This document shows, one piece after another, positions 28,204-36,060 of a DNA stretch of 64,000 bases (position 1 is the stretch's first letter; each line of letters starts with the position of its first letter). A program made the position numbers and the translations under genes. Location: the NCBI RefSeq assembly GCF_003173575.1, contig NZ_QGNY01000007.1, forward strand, positions 62,001-126,000, read 5' to 3'. This DNA comes from Pedobacter paludis (GTDB taxonomy: Bacteria > Bacteroidota > Bacteroidia > Sphingobacteriales > Sphingobacteriaceae). The notes below the pieces were generated by a model. The model made no database searches, had not been told where the DNA came from, and worked only from the letters and a program-made list of their open reading frames with translations.

Positions 28204-28210
28204 AAAAAAA

Positions 28211-28241
28211 AGCGATACTGCTAATCACAGTGGCGCTTTTT
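28211..28241 (+). terminator. replacement terminator after tRNA-Leu copy 2
   Basis: AGCG..ACTG and CAGT..CGCT arms around CTAATCA, followed by TTTTTT. It differs from the native AAGCCATCA hairpin and so was presumably brought in by the element. Confidence 0.65.
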
Positions 28242-28312
28242 TCATTTCTGAGGATTTACCCGTACCAAAAAAAGTGCCACGTTCTAAAGCGTATAGAAAA
28301 CGATTCCTGCAC

Positions 28313-28537
28313 ATGAAAAAACCATACAAGTTGCCAACGATCATCCGCTCCAAAAATGGCGATTGGTTCGTTAAATACTTTTATGAATGGCCGGATCGGC
28401 CTGGTGTGTTCAAAGAATTCAGGGTGCGCGATGGAATCAATTACATTCATGATCTGGAAGAAAAAGAGCGGGCAATACTTCAGCTTCAGTCCGATATTAG
28501 CATTGCTCTGGATCAATTGAACTATTCGCCTTTCTGA
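28313..28537 (+). pseudogene. tyrosine-recombinase-like N-terminal stub
   Basis: About 74 residues from the ATG at 28313; a GTG at 28274 would add 13. The sequence GDWFVKYFYEWPDRPGVFKE, then FRVRDGINYIHDLEEKER and a tail ending NYSPF, resembles the start of Bacteroidetes phage-type integrases: a DWYVYF-like strand, a G.N...K.ER turn, and a helix ending in G-NP-F/Y. The core-binding and catalytic domains (R-H-R-Y) are absent; the frame stops where the core-binding domain would begin. Its place just inside attL is where an integrase gene is often found. It could be a relic or a free-standing arm-binding protein. The family assignment is by pattern only. Confidence 0.5.
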
Positions 28538-28661
28538 AATCCGCTTCTTCCTGAATCTGGACCCATCTTGAAGCCGATGCCATTTCGGCTTGCTTCTTTG
28601 ATATCCTCGTTCTCGGTGGCTCAGACGTAGCAACTGGAGATTTTAAATACACTACCTTCAT

Positions 28662-28868
28662 TTACTTCAATCTCCAGAGCTTCTTTTGTTTTGAAACCTT
28701 ATCGGTCCTAATTGAAAACTCCTTACTGCTTTCAGGATTGCTGTGAAACGACCTTCCCATTTCAGCATTAAAGTTTTTGTACTCAGCATCATCTAGGATG
28801 TCTATGCAAGAGCCGACCTCGATTTCGTCAAGCCTTTCTCTAAATCTTTTAGGTATGGTTTGTTGCAT
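28662..28868 (-). CDS. 68-residue hypothetical protein of the element
   Basis: A small, charged, soluble ORF with no family I recognise (N-terminus MQQTIPKRFRERLDEIEV; lysine-rich C-terminus ending WRLK). It is divergent from the S24-type repressor and shares a 130-base control region with it, the layout of early/lysogeny genes in phage immunity regions. This makes it a candidate Cro-like or accessory protein by position only; no helix-turn-helix is obvious. Confidence 0.5.
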   Translation of the reverse strand: MQQTIPKRFRERLDEIEVGSCIDILDDAEYKNFNAEMGRSFHSNPESSKEFSIRTDKVSKQKKLWRLK

Positions 28869-28998
28869 GTTGTCATATTTTGTTTATGTTTGTTTTAATT
28901 ACACAACAAATGTAAACAGTTTCTGTGAATTACAAAATTTATTTCACTTTTTCTGTGTGAAAAGTTATTAACATCTTGTTTATATATAAACAAAAACA
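28869..28998. promoter_or_regulatory. divergent control region with 18-bp palindrome
   Basis: TTGTTTATATATAAACAA (28976-28993) is a perfect palindrome ending 5 bases before the GTG start of the repressor. Related half-sites TTGTTTATG (28880-28888) and TGTAAACA (28911-28918), and two TTCTGTG repeats, lie in the same region, near the start of the divergent gene. The likely ligand is the adjacent repressor. Confidence 0.6.
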
Positions 28999-29799
28999 GT
29001 GAAACAACTTCTAAAGACGCGATTTTTAACAATGTTCGATGCACTTCTTGCATCAGATAAGCAGCTGAATAAGGCAATTATTGCCCGTAGAATGAACAAA
29101 ACCCCACAGGTAATATCGAATTACCTTAATCCAATGCGCCCCGTGCCGGAGGGTTTCGTTAGTGATTTTATTGATGAATTCAAATTGAACAGAGGCTTTT
29201 ACGAAACAGGGAATGGCGACCCTGTACACAGAATCGATGAACCAATTTCCCAGCCAGAGATTAGAGAGAATGCCAAAGCCGTATCAGAAATACATTATCC
29301 TCTGGAAGGGGATGACGAGAACCCATATATCGAGCTTGGTAACGGTCAGTATTTAATGCTGATCCCTTTGGTCAATGAGTATGCATACGCTGGTTACATG
29401 TCCGGTTTCGCAGATCTCGAATACATTGAAGAGCTGCCAAAGCATACCATCATAGTAGGCAAAAAACACTCGGGCAAATACCTTTCGTTTGAGGCATTCG
29501 GGGATAGCATGTTTGACGGATCAAATGAAAGTATTGAAGATGGATCGATAGTAACGGGCCGTGACCTGCCTCGCCACCACTGGCAGAATAAATTTCACAT
29601 CAACGCATATAAGTATTGGGTGATTGTACACAAAAACGGGATTCTGATCAAACAGATCCTGAAGCACGATTCCGAGAATGGAATCATAACCTGCCACTCC
29701 CTCAATCCGGACAAGGAAAAATTCCCAGATTTCACACTTCATCTCGATGAGGTTGATCAGCTTTTCAATATCGTAAACATTTCAAAACCTATTAGATAA
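28999..29799 (+). CDS. S24 (LexA/CI-like) family repressor
   Basis: 266 residues. The N-terminal region contains a helix-turn-helix-like segment (NKAIIARRMNKTPQVISNYL, about 24-43). The C-terminal half is an S24 peptidase-like domain: an Ala-Gly pair in EYAYAGYMSGF (about 129-139) at the expected self-cleavage site, the serine in AFGDSMFDG (about 168-176), and a candidate lysine in VIVHKNGILIKQI. Such proteins repress phage or element genes and are inactivated by RecA-stimulated self-cleavage after DNA damage. The GTG at 28999 is the longest start; ATG at 29032 would still include the HTH. A perfect palindrome lies just upstream, consistent with autoregulation. Confidence 0.82.
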   Translation: MKQLLKTRFLTMFDALLASDKQLNKAIIARRMNKTPQVISNYLNPMRPVPEGFVSDFIDEFKLNRGFYETGNGDPVHRIDEPISQPEIRENAKAVSEIHYPLEGDDENPYIELGNGQYLMLIPLVNEYAYAGYMSGFADLEYIEELPKHTIIVGKKHSGKYLSFEAFGDSMFDGSNESIEDGSIVTGRDLPRHHWQNKFHINAYKYWVIVHKNGILIKQILKHDSENGIITCHSLNPDKEKFPDFTLHLDEVDQLFNIVNISKPIR

Positions 29800-29830
29800 T
29801 AAACTCTTAAATTGCACAAATTAAAATCTC

Positions 29831-30280
29831 ATGAAAAAACTACTACCTTTTATGTTCCTGATCGCTCTTCTGGGATGTAAGAAAAATGATCCAGCTCCGG
29901 TACCGGTTCATCCGGTTGACACTTTCAATGTTACGGGAAACTACAAAATCCAATCGAACAAGATCGAGACTTACAATTCATCCAATACTTTAACCGGTAC
30001 AGAGAATGTAACGCCAACAGATGATGTTCTGACAATAATGTCTGACAAGTACGAGGTTTACTCGCCTTCAGGACGATTTGCAAAGCAAACCGCATCATTT
30101 AGCGTTGCATTCAAGGATAATGCTTACCATGCTTATTTTGGTACGATTCCGACGGACAGAACAATAATGAATAACGTAAGCGATGCCCTGATAACAAAGC
30201 CGAGCGCAACAACGATCGTTATCGTTTCTACTTACGGTACACCCAAAAAGGTTCAAACCATAACGTTTGTAAATCCATAA
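29831..30280 (+). CDS. predicted lipoprotein of the element
   Basis: 149 residues beginning with a lipoprotein signal (FLIALLGCKKND). The rest is a small beta-rich domain (NVTGNYKIQSNKIETYNSS; TVIVSTYGTPKKVQTITFV) of the lipocalin-like size class, but no family is certain. It starts 32 bases after the repressor gene on the same strand and is followed within 7 bases by the next ORF. Lipoproteins in integrated elements may act in surface exclusion or host fitness, but nothing here shows which. Confidence 0.65.
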   Translation: MKKLLPFMFLIALLGCKKNDPAPVPVHPVDTFNVTGNYKIQSNKIETYNSSNTLTGTENVTPTDDVLTIMSDKYEVYSPSGRFAKQTASFSVAFKDNAYHAYFGTIPTDRTIMNNVSDALITKPSATTIVIVSTYGTPKKVQTITFVNP

Positions 30281-30286
30281 CCCGAA

Positions 30287-30700
30287 ATGAAGCCCCTGTT
30301 CATCTGGCTTGCAATAAGTATCATCATTTTCGTGGTGATACTTTGGTATGGACAGAAGTCAACTTTTGATGCCCTGGCCAGAAAGAAAGGATACATTAAG
30401 GCGACCGAAGCATTGAGCGATATCGATAAGCTTATTCTATACTATGAGGACAAACTCAAGGAAGTACAGCAAGAGCCAAAGACAAATGGTTATTCCGATA
30501 ATCCATTTGGCTCCTATCTATTTCCATTGGTAAAGGTGAGCAGTCTTTACTCAATCAAGGACCACATCGACAAAGAACTGGCTGATGGCAAAATGAGCGA
30601 AGCGGACCACAAAATGAAATCCGACTGGCTGGCCAATGAAATCGTAATGAAAACCGGAAAGGATTATTATGATGATACCACGATTAACCTGGATGTCTGA
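30287..30700 (+). CDS. single-pass membrane protein of the element, unknown
   Basis: 137 residues with an N-terminal membrane anchor (about 4-22, FIWLAISIIIFVVILWYG). A mainly helical soluble region follows (SDIDKLILYYEDKLKEVQ; a second helix at YSIKDHIDKELADGKMSEAD). I do not recognise the family. Its stop codon overlaps the start of the HTH gene (TGATG), so the two are translationally coupled. Confidence 0.6.
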   Translation: MKPLFIWLAISIIIFVVILWYGQKSTFDALARKKGYIKATEALSDIDKLILYYEDKLKEVQQEPKTNGYSDNPFGSYLFPLVKVSSLYSIKDHIDKELADGKMSEADHKMKSDWLANEIVMKTGKDYYDDTTINLDV

Positions 30701-30897
30701 TGAAGTCTCACGAGCGTTTGAAAATGACCATGGATCAATTGAAGATCAGTCAGGAGATCCTTTCTTCAGATTCCGGCGTGTCTCAACCAACCATTCACCG
30801 AATGATAAAAGGCACCCAGAATCTGAACTTCAAAGTTTTGAATGTTTTAAGAAACAAGTATAAGGTTGATCTGAACATTTTCTTTGAGCAGAAATAA
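30700..30897 (+). CDS. small XRE-like helix-turn-helix protein
   Basis: The 65-residue protein is essentially one HTH domain: QLKISQEILSSDSGVSQPTI, then HRMIKGTQNLNFKVLNVLR. No effector domain is present. It overlaps the membrane-protein gene by one base and is the last gene before the right attachment site. Candidate roles are a second regulator of the element or an antitoxin-like partner of the preceding ORF; neither is shown by sequence. Confidence 0.65.
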   Translation: MKSHERLKMTMDQLKISQEILSSDSGVSQPTIHRMIKGTQNLNFKVLNVLRNKYKVDLNIFFEQK

Positions 30898-31026
30898 TTC
30901 AAACATCGATTTCCTTAATTCATTCTTAAAAAATAAGTACCGCAAACCGTACCAAAAACACGTATAAACTTAGAATAAAAACCCGCTTGCACCACATGAA
31001 AACAGCGATTACACGAAACAGTTCGA
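30898..31026. other. element right end, non-coding
   Basis: Contains CCGTACCAAAAA (30947-30958), identical to 28260-28271 near the left end and in the same orientation. These may be arm-type integrase sites. The attR-like core follows at 31027. A 67-codon minus-strand ORF here is not convincing. Confidence 0.45.
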
Positions 31027-31048
31027 GTTCGATTCCCTCCCCGAGTAC
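31027..31048. other. attR-like copy of tRNA-Leu 3' end
   Basis: A 22-base match with one mismatch to the tRNA-Leu 3' segment. It is followed by about 25 bases resembling the native downstream sequence of tRNA-Leu copy 1 (CTAAA, AAATCGAA). Confidence 0.7.
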
Positions 31049-31070
31049 TCTAAAGTAAATCGAATAAGAA

Positions 31071-31098
31071 GCCATCAGAAATGATGGCTTTTTTGTTA
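31071..31098 (+). terminator. displaced tRNA-Leu terminator
   Basis: AGCCATCA-GAAA-TGATGGCTTTTTTG is the same hairpin as the terminator at 26764-26795. It is now separated from tRNA-Leu copy 2 by the inserted element. Confidence 0.8.
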
Positions 31099-31220
31099 AA
31101 CGTCCCGCGATCCCCTTATAAGCTTTCAAGTACTTCTAAATTAAAATTCTTGATACATAGAGATATTTGAAAATAAAATAATCCGCTTTTCTTATATTCG
31201 TTTACAACAACTAACAACAC

Positions 31221-31610
31221 ATGTATTATAAAAAAACAATCGCTATTGCGCTAATCTCTGGTTTGGCGTTTTCACTTAGCGCATTCATGCCACCTCCAGA
31301 GCAAAAGGCAAAAAACTTAAAGGTTCTTCCTAAAAACATCAGTCATGAAGAGCTGGATAAAGTAATGGACAATTTCAAAGTAGCGCTTGGCGTTCGATGT
31401 GGTTTTTGCCATGCTCCAATGAAAGATAATCCTAAAAAGATGGATTTCGCGAGTGACGAAAAGCCAGAAAAGGAACGCGCTCGCGAAATGATGAGAATGA
31501 CTGAGAAAATCAATAAAAAATATTTCCATAACGAAATGAAGGATGGCAAGCCTTTTATGGCCGTGGCCTGTGTAACTTGTCACAATGGCAAATCAGAACC
31601 AGCAAAATAA
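31221..31610 (+). CDS. periplasmic diheme c-type cytochrome
   Basis: 129 residues with a signal peptide (about 1-22) and two CxxCH heme-binding motifs, CGFCH near residue 60 and CVTCH near 118. Between them is a helix-rich segment with several Met residues that may supply axial ligands. The spacing resembles the photosynthetic reaction-centre cytochrome c-like family common in Bacteroidota. It probably carries electrons in the periplasm; its partners are not encoded nearby. It is monocistronic and lies just beyond the integrated element. Confidence 0.85.
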   Translation: MYYKKTIAIALISGLAFSLSAFMPPPEQKAKNLKVLPKNISHEELDKVMDNFKVALGVRCGFCHAPMKDNPKKMDFASDEKPEKERAREMMRMTEKINKKYFHNEMKDGKPFMAVACVTCHNGKSEPAK

Positions 31611-31724
31611 TTTAAAAGCATAATACAAATCATTATAAAAACTTCTTCTAAAAAAAGTATTAATAGGGATTTGTATTAAATTCAAAATAAACTACTAAAT
31701 CTATAGATTATATTTTTTAGTTTA

Positions 31725-31732
31725 TATATTTG
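31725..31732 (+). promoter_or_regulatory. -7 element of tRNA-Cys promoter
   Basis: TATATTTG lies 44 bases before the tRNA, the same element and spacing class as before both tRNA-Gly copies. The -33 TTG is not clear. Confidence 0.5.
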
Positions 31733-31776
31733 ACTATTCAAATTCCAGTATTGCTTTAAGCCAGAAACGAATGTAT

Positions 31777-31848
31777 AGTCATGTGGCCGAGTGGTTAGGT
31801 AAAGGTCTGCAAAACCTACAACGGCGGTTCGATCCCGCCCATGACGTC
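31777..31848 (+). tRNA. tRNA-Cys (GCA), with stem mismatches
   Basis: Anticodon loop CTGCAAA (GCA), D arm GCC/GGT, T arm GGCGG-TTCGATC-CCGCC, discriminator T as expected for tRNA-Cys. Acceptor bases 2-7 (GTCATG) pair with CATGAC, but the 1-72 pair is A-G and the 27-43 pair is A-A. It is either a functional divergent tRNA or one beginning to decay. Confidence 0.8.
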
Positions 31849-31857
31849 TAAAAAAAA

Positions 31858-34404
31858 TTACAAGGACAATTTGATTGTTCTAAACCCAAACTTCGGGATG
31901 GATAAGATGATGTTCTTATTTCCCTTTAGTTGATTAACCAACAATAGATCAGCCCGTTTTTTATGATTGAGCTCTATCAATTCTGCTTTTTTTACTTCTA
32001 AATTTAAACTCAGTACAACTCGGGCCAAATCATCATTTTCATTAAAAATCCTCAGCACCAAAGCCTTATTTTCTGTAGTTATTGATGATATTTCATAACC
32101 ATCTCTGTTAAGCTGAAACAAAGATTCTTCCGTTTTTGATTTCGGAGAACCTGGGAATACCTGTAATGGTTCGTTCCATTTTACACTTTTATTCCAAACA
32201 TTTGCCTTAGCCCAATTATTTCGATGTGGCAAAAGAGCGTAATTGTATCTCGAAACACCATCTATTTTATAATTCATTCCCCATAAACCCATTCCAGAAT
32301 ATTGTAAAGTTAAACCTAAAATGCCTTCCTCATTATGGGCATAGCTTGTTGTATGATCATTCAGCAAAGCCATTCCATATTTGTCGTTATCTCCTAAAAC
32401 ATCTACCCAATTCAAAATTAAATTATTTTTGATGCTGTCCCATGTATTAAAATAGGTGTTGCCAAGACCACTTTCCATTACATCAAATGCAGAATTTTTA
32501 AAAACTTTTTGATTGTTGATGTTCGTTGGAAAAACAGCCAAGAGCTTTAAGCTGTCATTATAAAATGCCTTTTTAACATCCTCCGCATTCCATCCTTTCT
32601 CCTGTGCGTAATCTTGGCCGATCCCAGGATGGCCAACCCATTTAACCTGGGTTTTAACATCAATAATTTCACTGTTTTTTGTTAATGTAATAATCTGTTC
32701 GAAATCGTGAATGGAGATTTTTCCTTCTATCTTAAGTTTTACTTCGATAGGGCCATTTTCTAGAATGCTGATTTTTGCCGGATGGTCAGCGCTCGATACA
32801 TAGCTGCCTTCTTGATAAAAATATCCACGCATCTCATTAAAATAGCGTTTGCTTTTAGTATCAACAAAGTCTTTCTGATCAATTTTCTTGGCGATAAGCT
32901 GTTCAATAGTGCCACCTTTATTTGCATTGAGGATAATCTTATATTGATCTGTGTTTACAATACATTTATCGCCAGCCAAAACGGCCATTGGCTGAGCTTT
33001 AACATCTGATTTTATCTTAGTCTCTTTTATCTTGAAAGAAGAGAACCCAATTGCAGGAACGTGGGCAATAAAAAGTATTTTTCTTTCTGAGGTGTCGCTC
33101 TGTGCAACAACCTGCGAGGCTATTAATTTTCCATTAGAATTAAAAACCTGAGGATTTCTTAGATTATTGGGGAGACCTATTCTAACGATATCATCTCTTT
33201 GGTAAGCCTGTGTGTTATAAACGCTATAATTCAACTCTTCGCCAGCTTTAGGCTGAGCCATCGATTTGAGGATTATACCATCGCAAATTTCATTTGAAGT
33301 CTTTGTCCAATAACTTACCTGCTGGGCCCAATTCCAATTCTTTTCCTTATTAACAATGTTATAAGGCACAATCCAAGAATCGTGATGTTGTGCAAGCAGT
33401 AAATTTTCCCAAGCAGGATCGAATTTTCCCGCACTTAAGATAGATACATTGCCAATTGAATTTATAGCATCAATCTTTTCTGCCATGATAATTTTATTTT
33501 CTGCCCTTCTGGTTTCCTGAGCAAGTTTCTGCAAAATTTGAGCACCCCAAACAAGGCTAACCTGAAGATCTTCTTGATTTAATTTCCAGGTTTGTACGCT
33601 ATTTTTATTCGCCATCTGCTGAATATAATTGCGCCAAGTTGTATAATTAAAGTTTTTTGGCGCACCCAACCATGGTCCGTTCTTCCAGCCTGCATCTTGT
33701 AAGCACATGCCTACCGGATTTTGAATCCCGTATTGCAATGCGCTGGTAACATAGTTTTCAGAATTGTTCCATGCTGTGGTTTGCCAGGTAGATTTAGGCA
33801 ATAATCCTTCTGATGCATAGCGTGGAACAGTCAGCAAGCTAGAACCATCAGAACCTACCCAATTCAAAAGTTCACCGCCAAAGGCTCGGGTATAACCTCC
33901 CCAACAGGTATTTGGATTTTTGAGAGCGGCATATGAAAAACCAAATGAAGATAATATCTGGGGCAGTGCACTCGTAAAACAAGGCTCTTCTGAGCTGTAC
34001 GTATGAAATTCTGCCGTTGGAAAATGAGATCTGATTTTTTTAATTCCGTATTCGAATTGCCTGATAACGGATTCTCCCTGAATGTTGAACAGATAACTCT
34101 GACCGTAAGATGGATTTACAAACTCAATCCTTCCACCTACGGATTGATCTTCAACATTTTTCTTAAACCGTAAATAATTTTGAGTATCGTTGGCTTTTAC
34201 AAAATCCCAGGTAACGGGCTCTATCTCCAAATTGATTTTCCAGAATGGATTTTGATCTAACTTATCGACAATAAAACCGGTATATTGATTTGGATAGTGT
34301 CCCCAAATTCCTCCATGATAACCATCAACAAAAAAACTTTTCTGCGCTACTACAGGTTGAAACAGGCATAAAAGAAGAATTAATAGTATAAAACTACGAT
34401 TCAT
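31858..34404 (-). CDS. secreted GH38-like alpha-mannosidase family glycosidase
   Basis: The 848-residue protein has a signal peptide ending VVAQ. The N-terminal half resembles the GH38 catalytic domain (FFVDGYHGGIWGHYP near 25, then EPVTWDFVKAN). LLAQHHDSWIVPYN near residue 335 matches the conserved AQHHDS segment that precedes the helical bundle in GH38. The C-terminal half is a beta-sandwich region typical of the family. Substrate specificity (alpha-mannoside or another linkage) cannot be decided. No SusC/SusD pair or other carbohydrate genes adjoin it, so it is not part of a visible utilisation locus. It is convergent with the tRNA-Cys gene, 9 bases away. Confidence 0.8.
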   Translation of the reverse strand: MNRSFILLILLLCLFQPVVAQKSFFVDGYHGGIWGHYPNQYTGFIVDKLDQNPFWKINLEIEPVTWDFVKANDTQNYLRFKKNVEDQSVGGRIEFVNPSYGQSYLFNIQGESVIRQFEYGIKKIRSHFPTAEFHTYSSEEPCFTSALPQILSSFGFSYAALKNPNTCWGGYTRAFGGELLNWVGSDGSSLLTVPRYASEGLLPKSTWQTTAWNNSENYVTSALQYGIQNPVGMCLQDAGWKNGPWLGAPKNFNYTTWRNYIQQMANKNSVQTWKLNQEDLQVSLVWGAQILQKLAQETRRAENKIIMAEKIDAINSIGNVSILSAGKFDPAWENLLLAQHHDSWIVPYNIVNKEKNWNWAQQVSYWTKTSNEICDGIILKSMAQPKAGEELNYSVYNTQAYQRDDIVRIGLPNNLRNPQVFNSNGKLIASQVVAQSDTSERKILFIAHVPAIGFSSFKIKETKIKSDVKAQPMAVLAGDKCIVNTDQYKIILNANKGGTIEQLIAKKIDQKDFVDTKSKRYFNEMRGYFYQEGSYVSSADHPAKISILENGPIEVKLKIEGKISIHDFEQIITLTKNSEIIDVKTQVKWVGHPGIGQDYAQEKGWNAEDVKKAFYNDSLKLLAVFPTNINNQKVFKNSAFDVMESGLGNTYFNTWDSIKNNLILNWVDVLGDNDKYGMALLNDHTTSYAHNEEGILGLTLQYSGMGLWGMNYKIDGVSRYNYALLPHRNNWAKANVWNKSVKWNEPLQVFPGSPKSKTEESLFQLNRDGYEISSITTENKALVLRIFNENDDLARVVLSLNLEVKKAELIELNHKKRADLLLVNQLKGNKNIILSIPKFGFRTIKLSL

Positions 34405-34483
34405 TAGAAGAAATTTAGAAGGGATATAACTTCTGCCCTACTAATTAACTAAAAATATATGGTTATTAGAATTTCTATTCCAA

Positions 34484-34517
34484 CAAAAAACCCCCAGCTA
34501 ATACTGGAGGTTATTTA
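34484..34517 (-). terminator. terminator of tatA
   Basis: On the minus strand CCTCCAG-TATTAG-CTGGGGG is followed by TTTTTTG. It lies 20 bases past the tatA stop. Confidence 0.8.
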
Positions 34518-34536
34518 ACATAAGGATATATTAATA

Positions 34537-34725
34537 TTATAGTTTTGCTTCTTTTTGTATCACGGGTTCATCTGTACCCTCTTGGCCATTTTTAAACTCT
34601 TTAATGCCTTTACCGAGACCCTTCATTAACTCAGGAATTTTCTTGCCACCGAATAATAAAAGAATTGCTACACCTACGATAATCAATTCTGGTCCGCCAA
34701 GGATGGCTGCTGTTGTATTTAACAT
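34537..34725 (-). CDS. tatA: twin-arginine translocase subunit TatA/E
   Basis: 62 residues: a short periplasmic N-terminus, a transmembrane helix (GPELIIVGVAILLLFGG, about 11-27), the amphipathic helix hinge KKIPELMKGLGKGIKEFK, and a charged tail. TatA oligomers form the passage for folded proteins carrying RR signal peptides. tatC is not in the window; isolated tatA genes are usual in this group. It has its own terminator. Confidence 0.93.
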   Translation of the reverse strand: MLNTTAAILGGPELIIVGVAILLLFGGKKIPELMKGLGKGIKEFKNGQEGTDEPVIQKEAKL

Positions 34726-34828
34726 TGTTTTTAGTTTAGAAGGTTTTTATAATTATTGCTTTAATCTATATACTAAACATACGTGGAATAAAGCTTTATG
34801 GTTCTTATTTTTAAAAATAAATAATTGA

Positions 34829-35833
34829 TTAGGCAAAAATTGTCGAAAATAACTTATTTGAATACAGTTTTGCTTCGAAATCGAAAATATGGGAAGTGGC
34901 CATCACTTCGTTTACCCCATAATATTGAACAAAACTATTCAGTTTTTCTTTTAAAGTTTCTGGGTTTCCCATAAAGGAATAAGTTAACATTTGTTCTACA
35001 GCTTCTTTCTCGTAAACACTCCAAACATCATCCATGTCATCTACTGGTGGTTTTAACAAACTTCTTTTTCCGGTAATTACACCTAAGAACATTTGCTTAA
35101 CTGAATTGGATAATCTTTCGGCCTCCTCATTTGTATCGGCAACAACCACATTAACACAGGCAATAATGTAGGGCTCTTTCAAATACTGTGATGGTTTGAA
35201 ATTGGCTTTATAAATTCCTATGGCTTGCTCAAAATAAGTCGGTGCAAAATGACTGGCAAAAGCATAAGGCAATCCTTTCTCTGCCGCAAGTCTGGCACTA
35301 TCTGTACTAGAGCCTAAAATCCAAATCGGAATATCTAGTCCTTCGCCAGGTATTGCCCTAACATTGCTATCTCTGTTTTCTTTTGAAAATAATCTTTGAA
35401 GACGCTCCACATCTTTCGGGAAATTATGGGCAGCATTAAAATTCTCTCCCCTAATGGCCATTGCAGTTACCTGATCGGTGCCTGGGGCCCTACCTAAACC
35501 TAAATCTATTCTATTTGGATAAAGAGATGCCAATGTACCAAACTGCTCTGCAACAATTAACGGTGCATGGTTTGGAAGCATGATTCCTCCAGATCCTACT
35601 CGAATGGTTTTGGTACCGTTTGCGATATAGCCGATTAAAACCGCCGTTGCTGAGCTGGCTACACTTGCCATGTTATGATGCTCAGCAAACCAATATCGAG
35701 TATAACCCAATGATTCGGATTGGCGAGCGAGTTCAAGACTTTTTGGAAATGTATCTGCTGGAGTTTCTCCATCCAGTACGGTTGCAAGATCGAGAATTGA
35801 ATATGGAATATTTTTTAAAACGGCTTCGTTCAT
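34829..35833 (-). CDS. LLM class flavin-dependent oxidoreductase
   Basis: 334 residues with the bacterial-luciferase-like TIM barrel. It shows RYWFAEHHNMASVASSATAV near 47-66, then IRVGSGGIMLPNHAPLIVAE and RIDLGLGRAPGTDQ, all hallmark segments of the MsnO8-type LLM subgroup. It uses reduced flavin and oxygen for a mono-oxygenation whose substrate is unknown. It is monocistronic. Confidence 0.9.
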   Translation of the reverse strand: MNEAVLKNIPYSILDLATVLDGETPADTFPKSLELARQSESLGYTRYWFAEHHNMASVASSATAVLIGYIANGTKTIRVGSGGIMLPNHAPLIVAEQFGTLASLYPNRIDLGLGRAPGTDQVTAMAIRGENFNAAHNFPKDVERLQRLFSKENRDSNVRAIPGEGLDIPIWILGSSTDSARLAAEKGLPYAFASHFAPTYFEQAIGIYKANFKPSQYLKEPYIIACVNVVVADTNEEAERLSNSVKQMFLGVITGKRSLLKPPVDDMDDVWSVYEKEAVEQMLTYSFMGNPETLKEKLNSFVQYYGVNEVMATSHIFDFEAKLYSNKLFSTIFA

Positions 35834-36060
35834 GTTTTATTTATAGGGAATTAAACAAATAAGAAGCACAAAAATATTGGTAATTCTGGCAATCTTTTCA
35901 TTTCCGAATACTTATGACGATAAGTATACATTTGATCTTATTCTTTACAAAATCGATTTATTAACACAGAATGACGTTTTTATCAAACAATATCTTCCTT
36001 TCTTTGCTTATAATAAAAATGTACCACAAATAATCATCTCAATTAAACCTGTAAATACAA

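Larger units (their letters stand above)
28204..31048. mobile_element. small tRNA-Leu-integrated element
   Basis: About 2.8 kb bounded by a complete tRNA-Leu on the left and a copy of its 3' end on the right, followed by the native tRNA terminator. This is the classic signature of tyrosine-recombinase integration. Cargo: an integrase-like N-terminal stub, a 68-residue minus-strand ORF, an S24-type repressor, a lipoprotein, a membrane protein and a small HTH protein. A 12-base sequence, CCGTACCAAAAA, is found near both ends (28260-28271 and 30947-30958). No complete integrase, capsid or replication gene is present. Confidence 0.65.

Noticed and set aside
28256..28633. 125-codon minus-strand ORF opposite the integrase-like stub
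   Set aside because: Its composition (runs of Phe/Ile/Arg with no domain) looks like a shadow of the plus-strand frame, which has recognisable integrase-like patterning.
30926..31129. 67-codon minus-strand ORF across the attR-like site
   Set aside because: It overlaps the tRNA remnant and the terminator, so it is unlikely to be coding.
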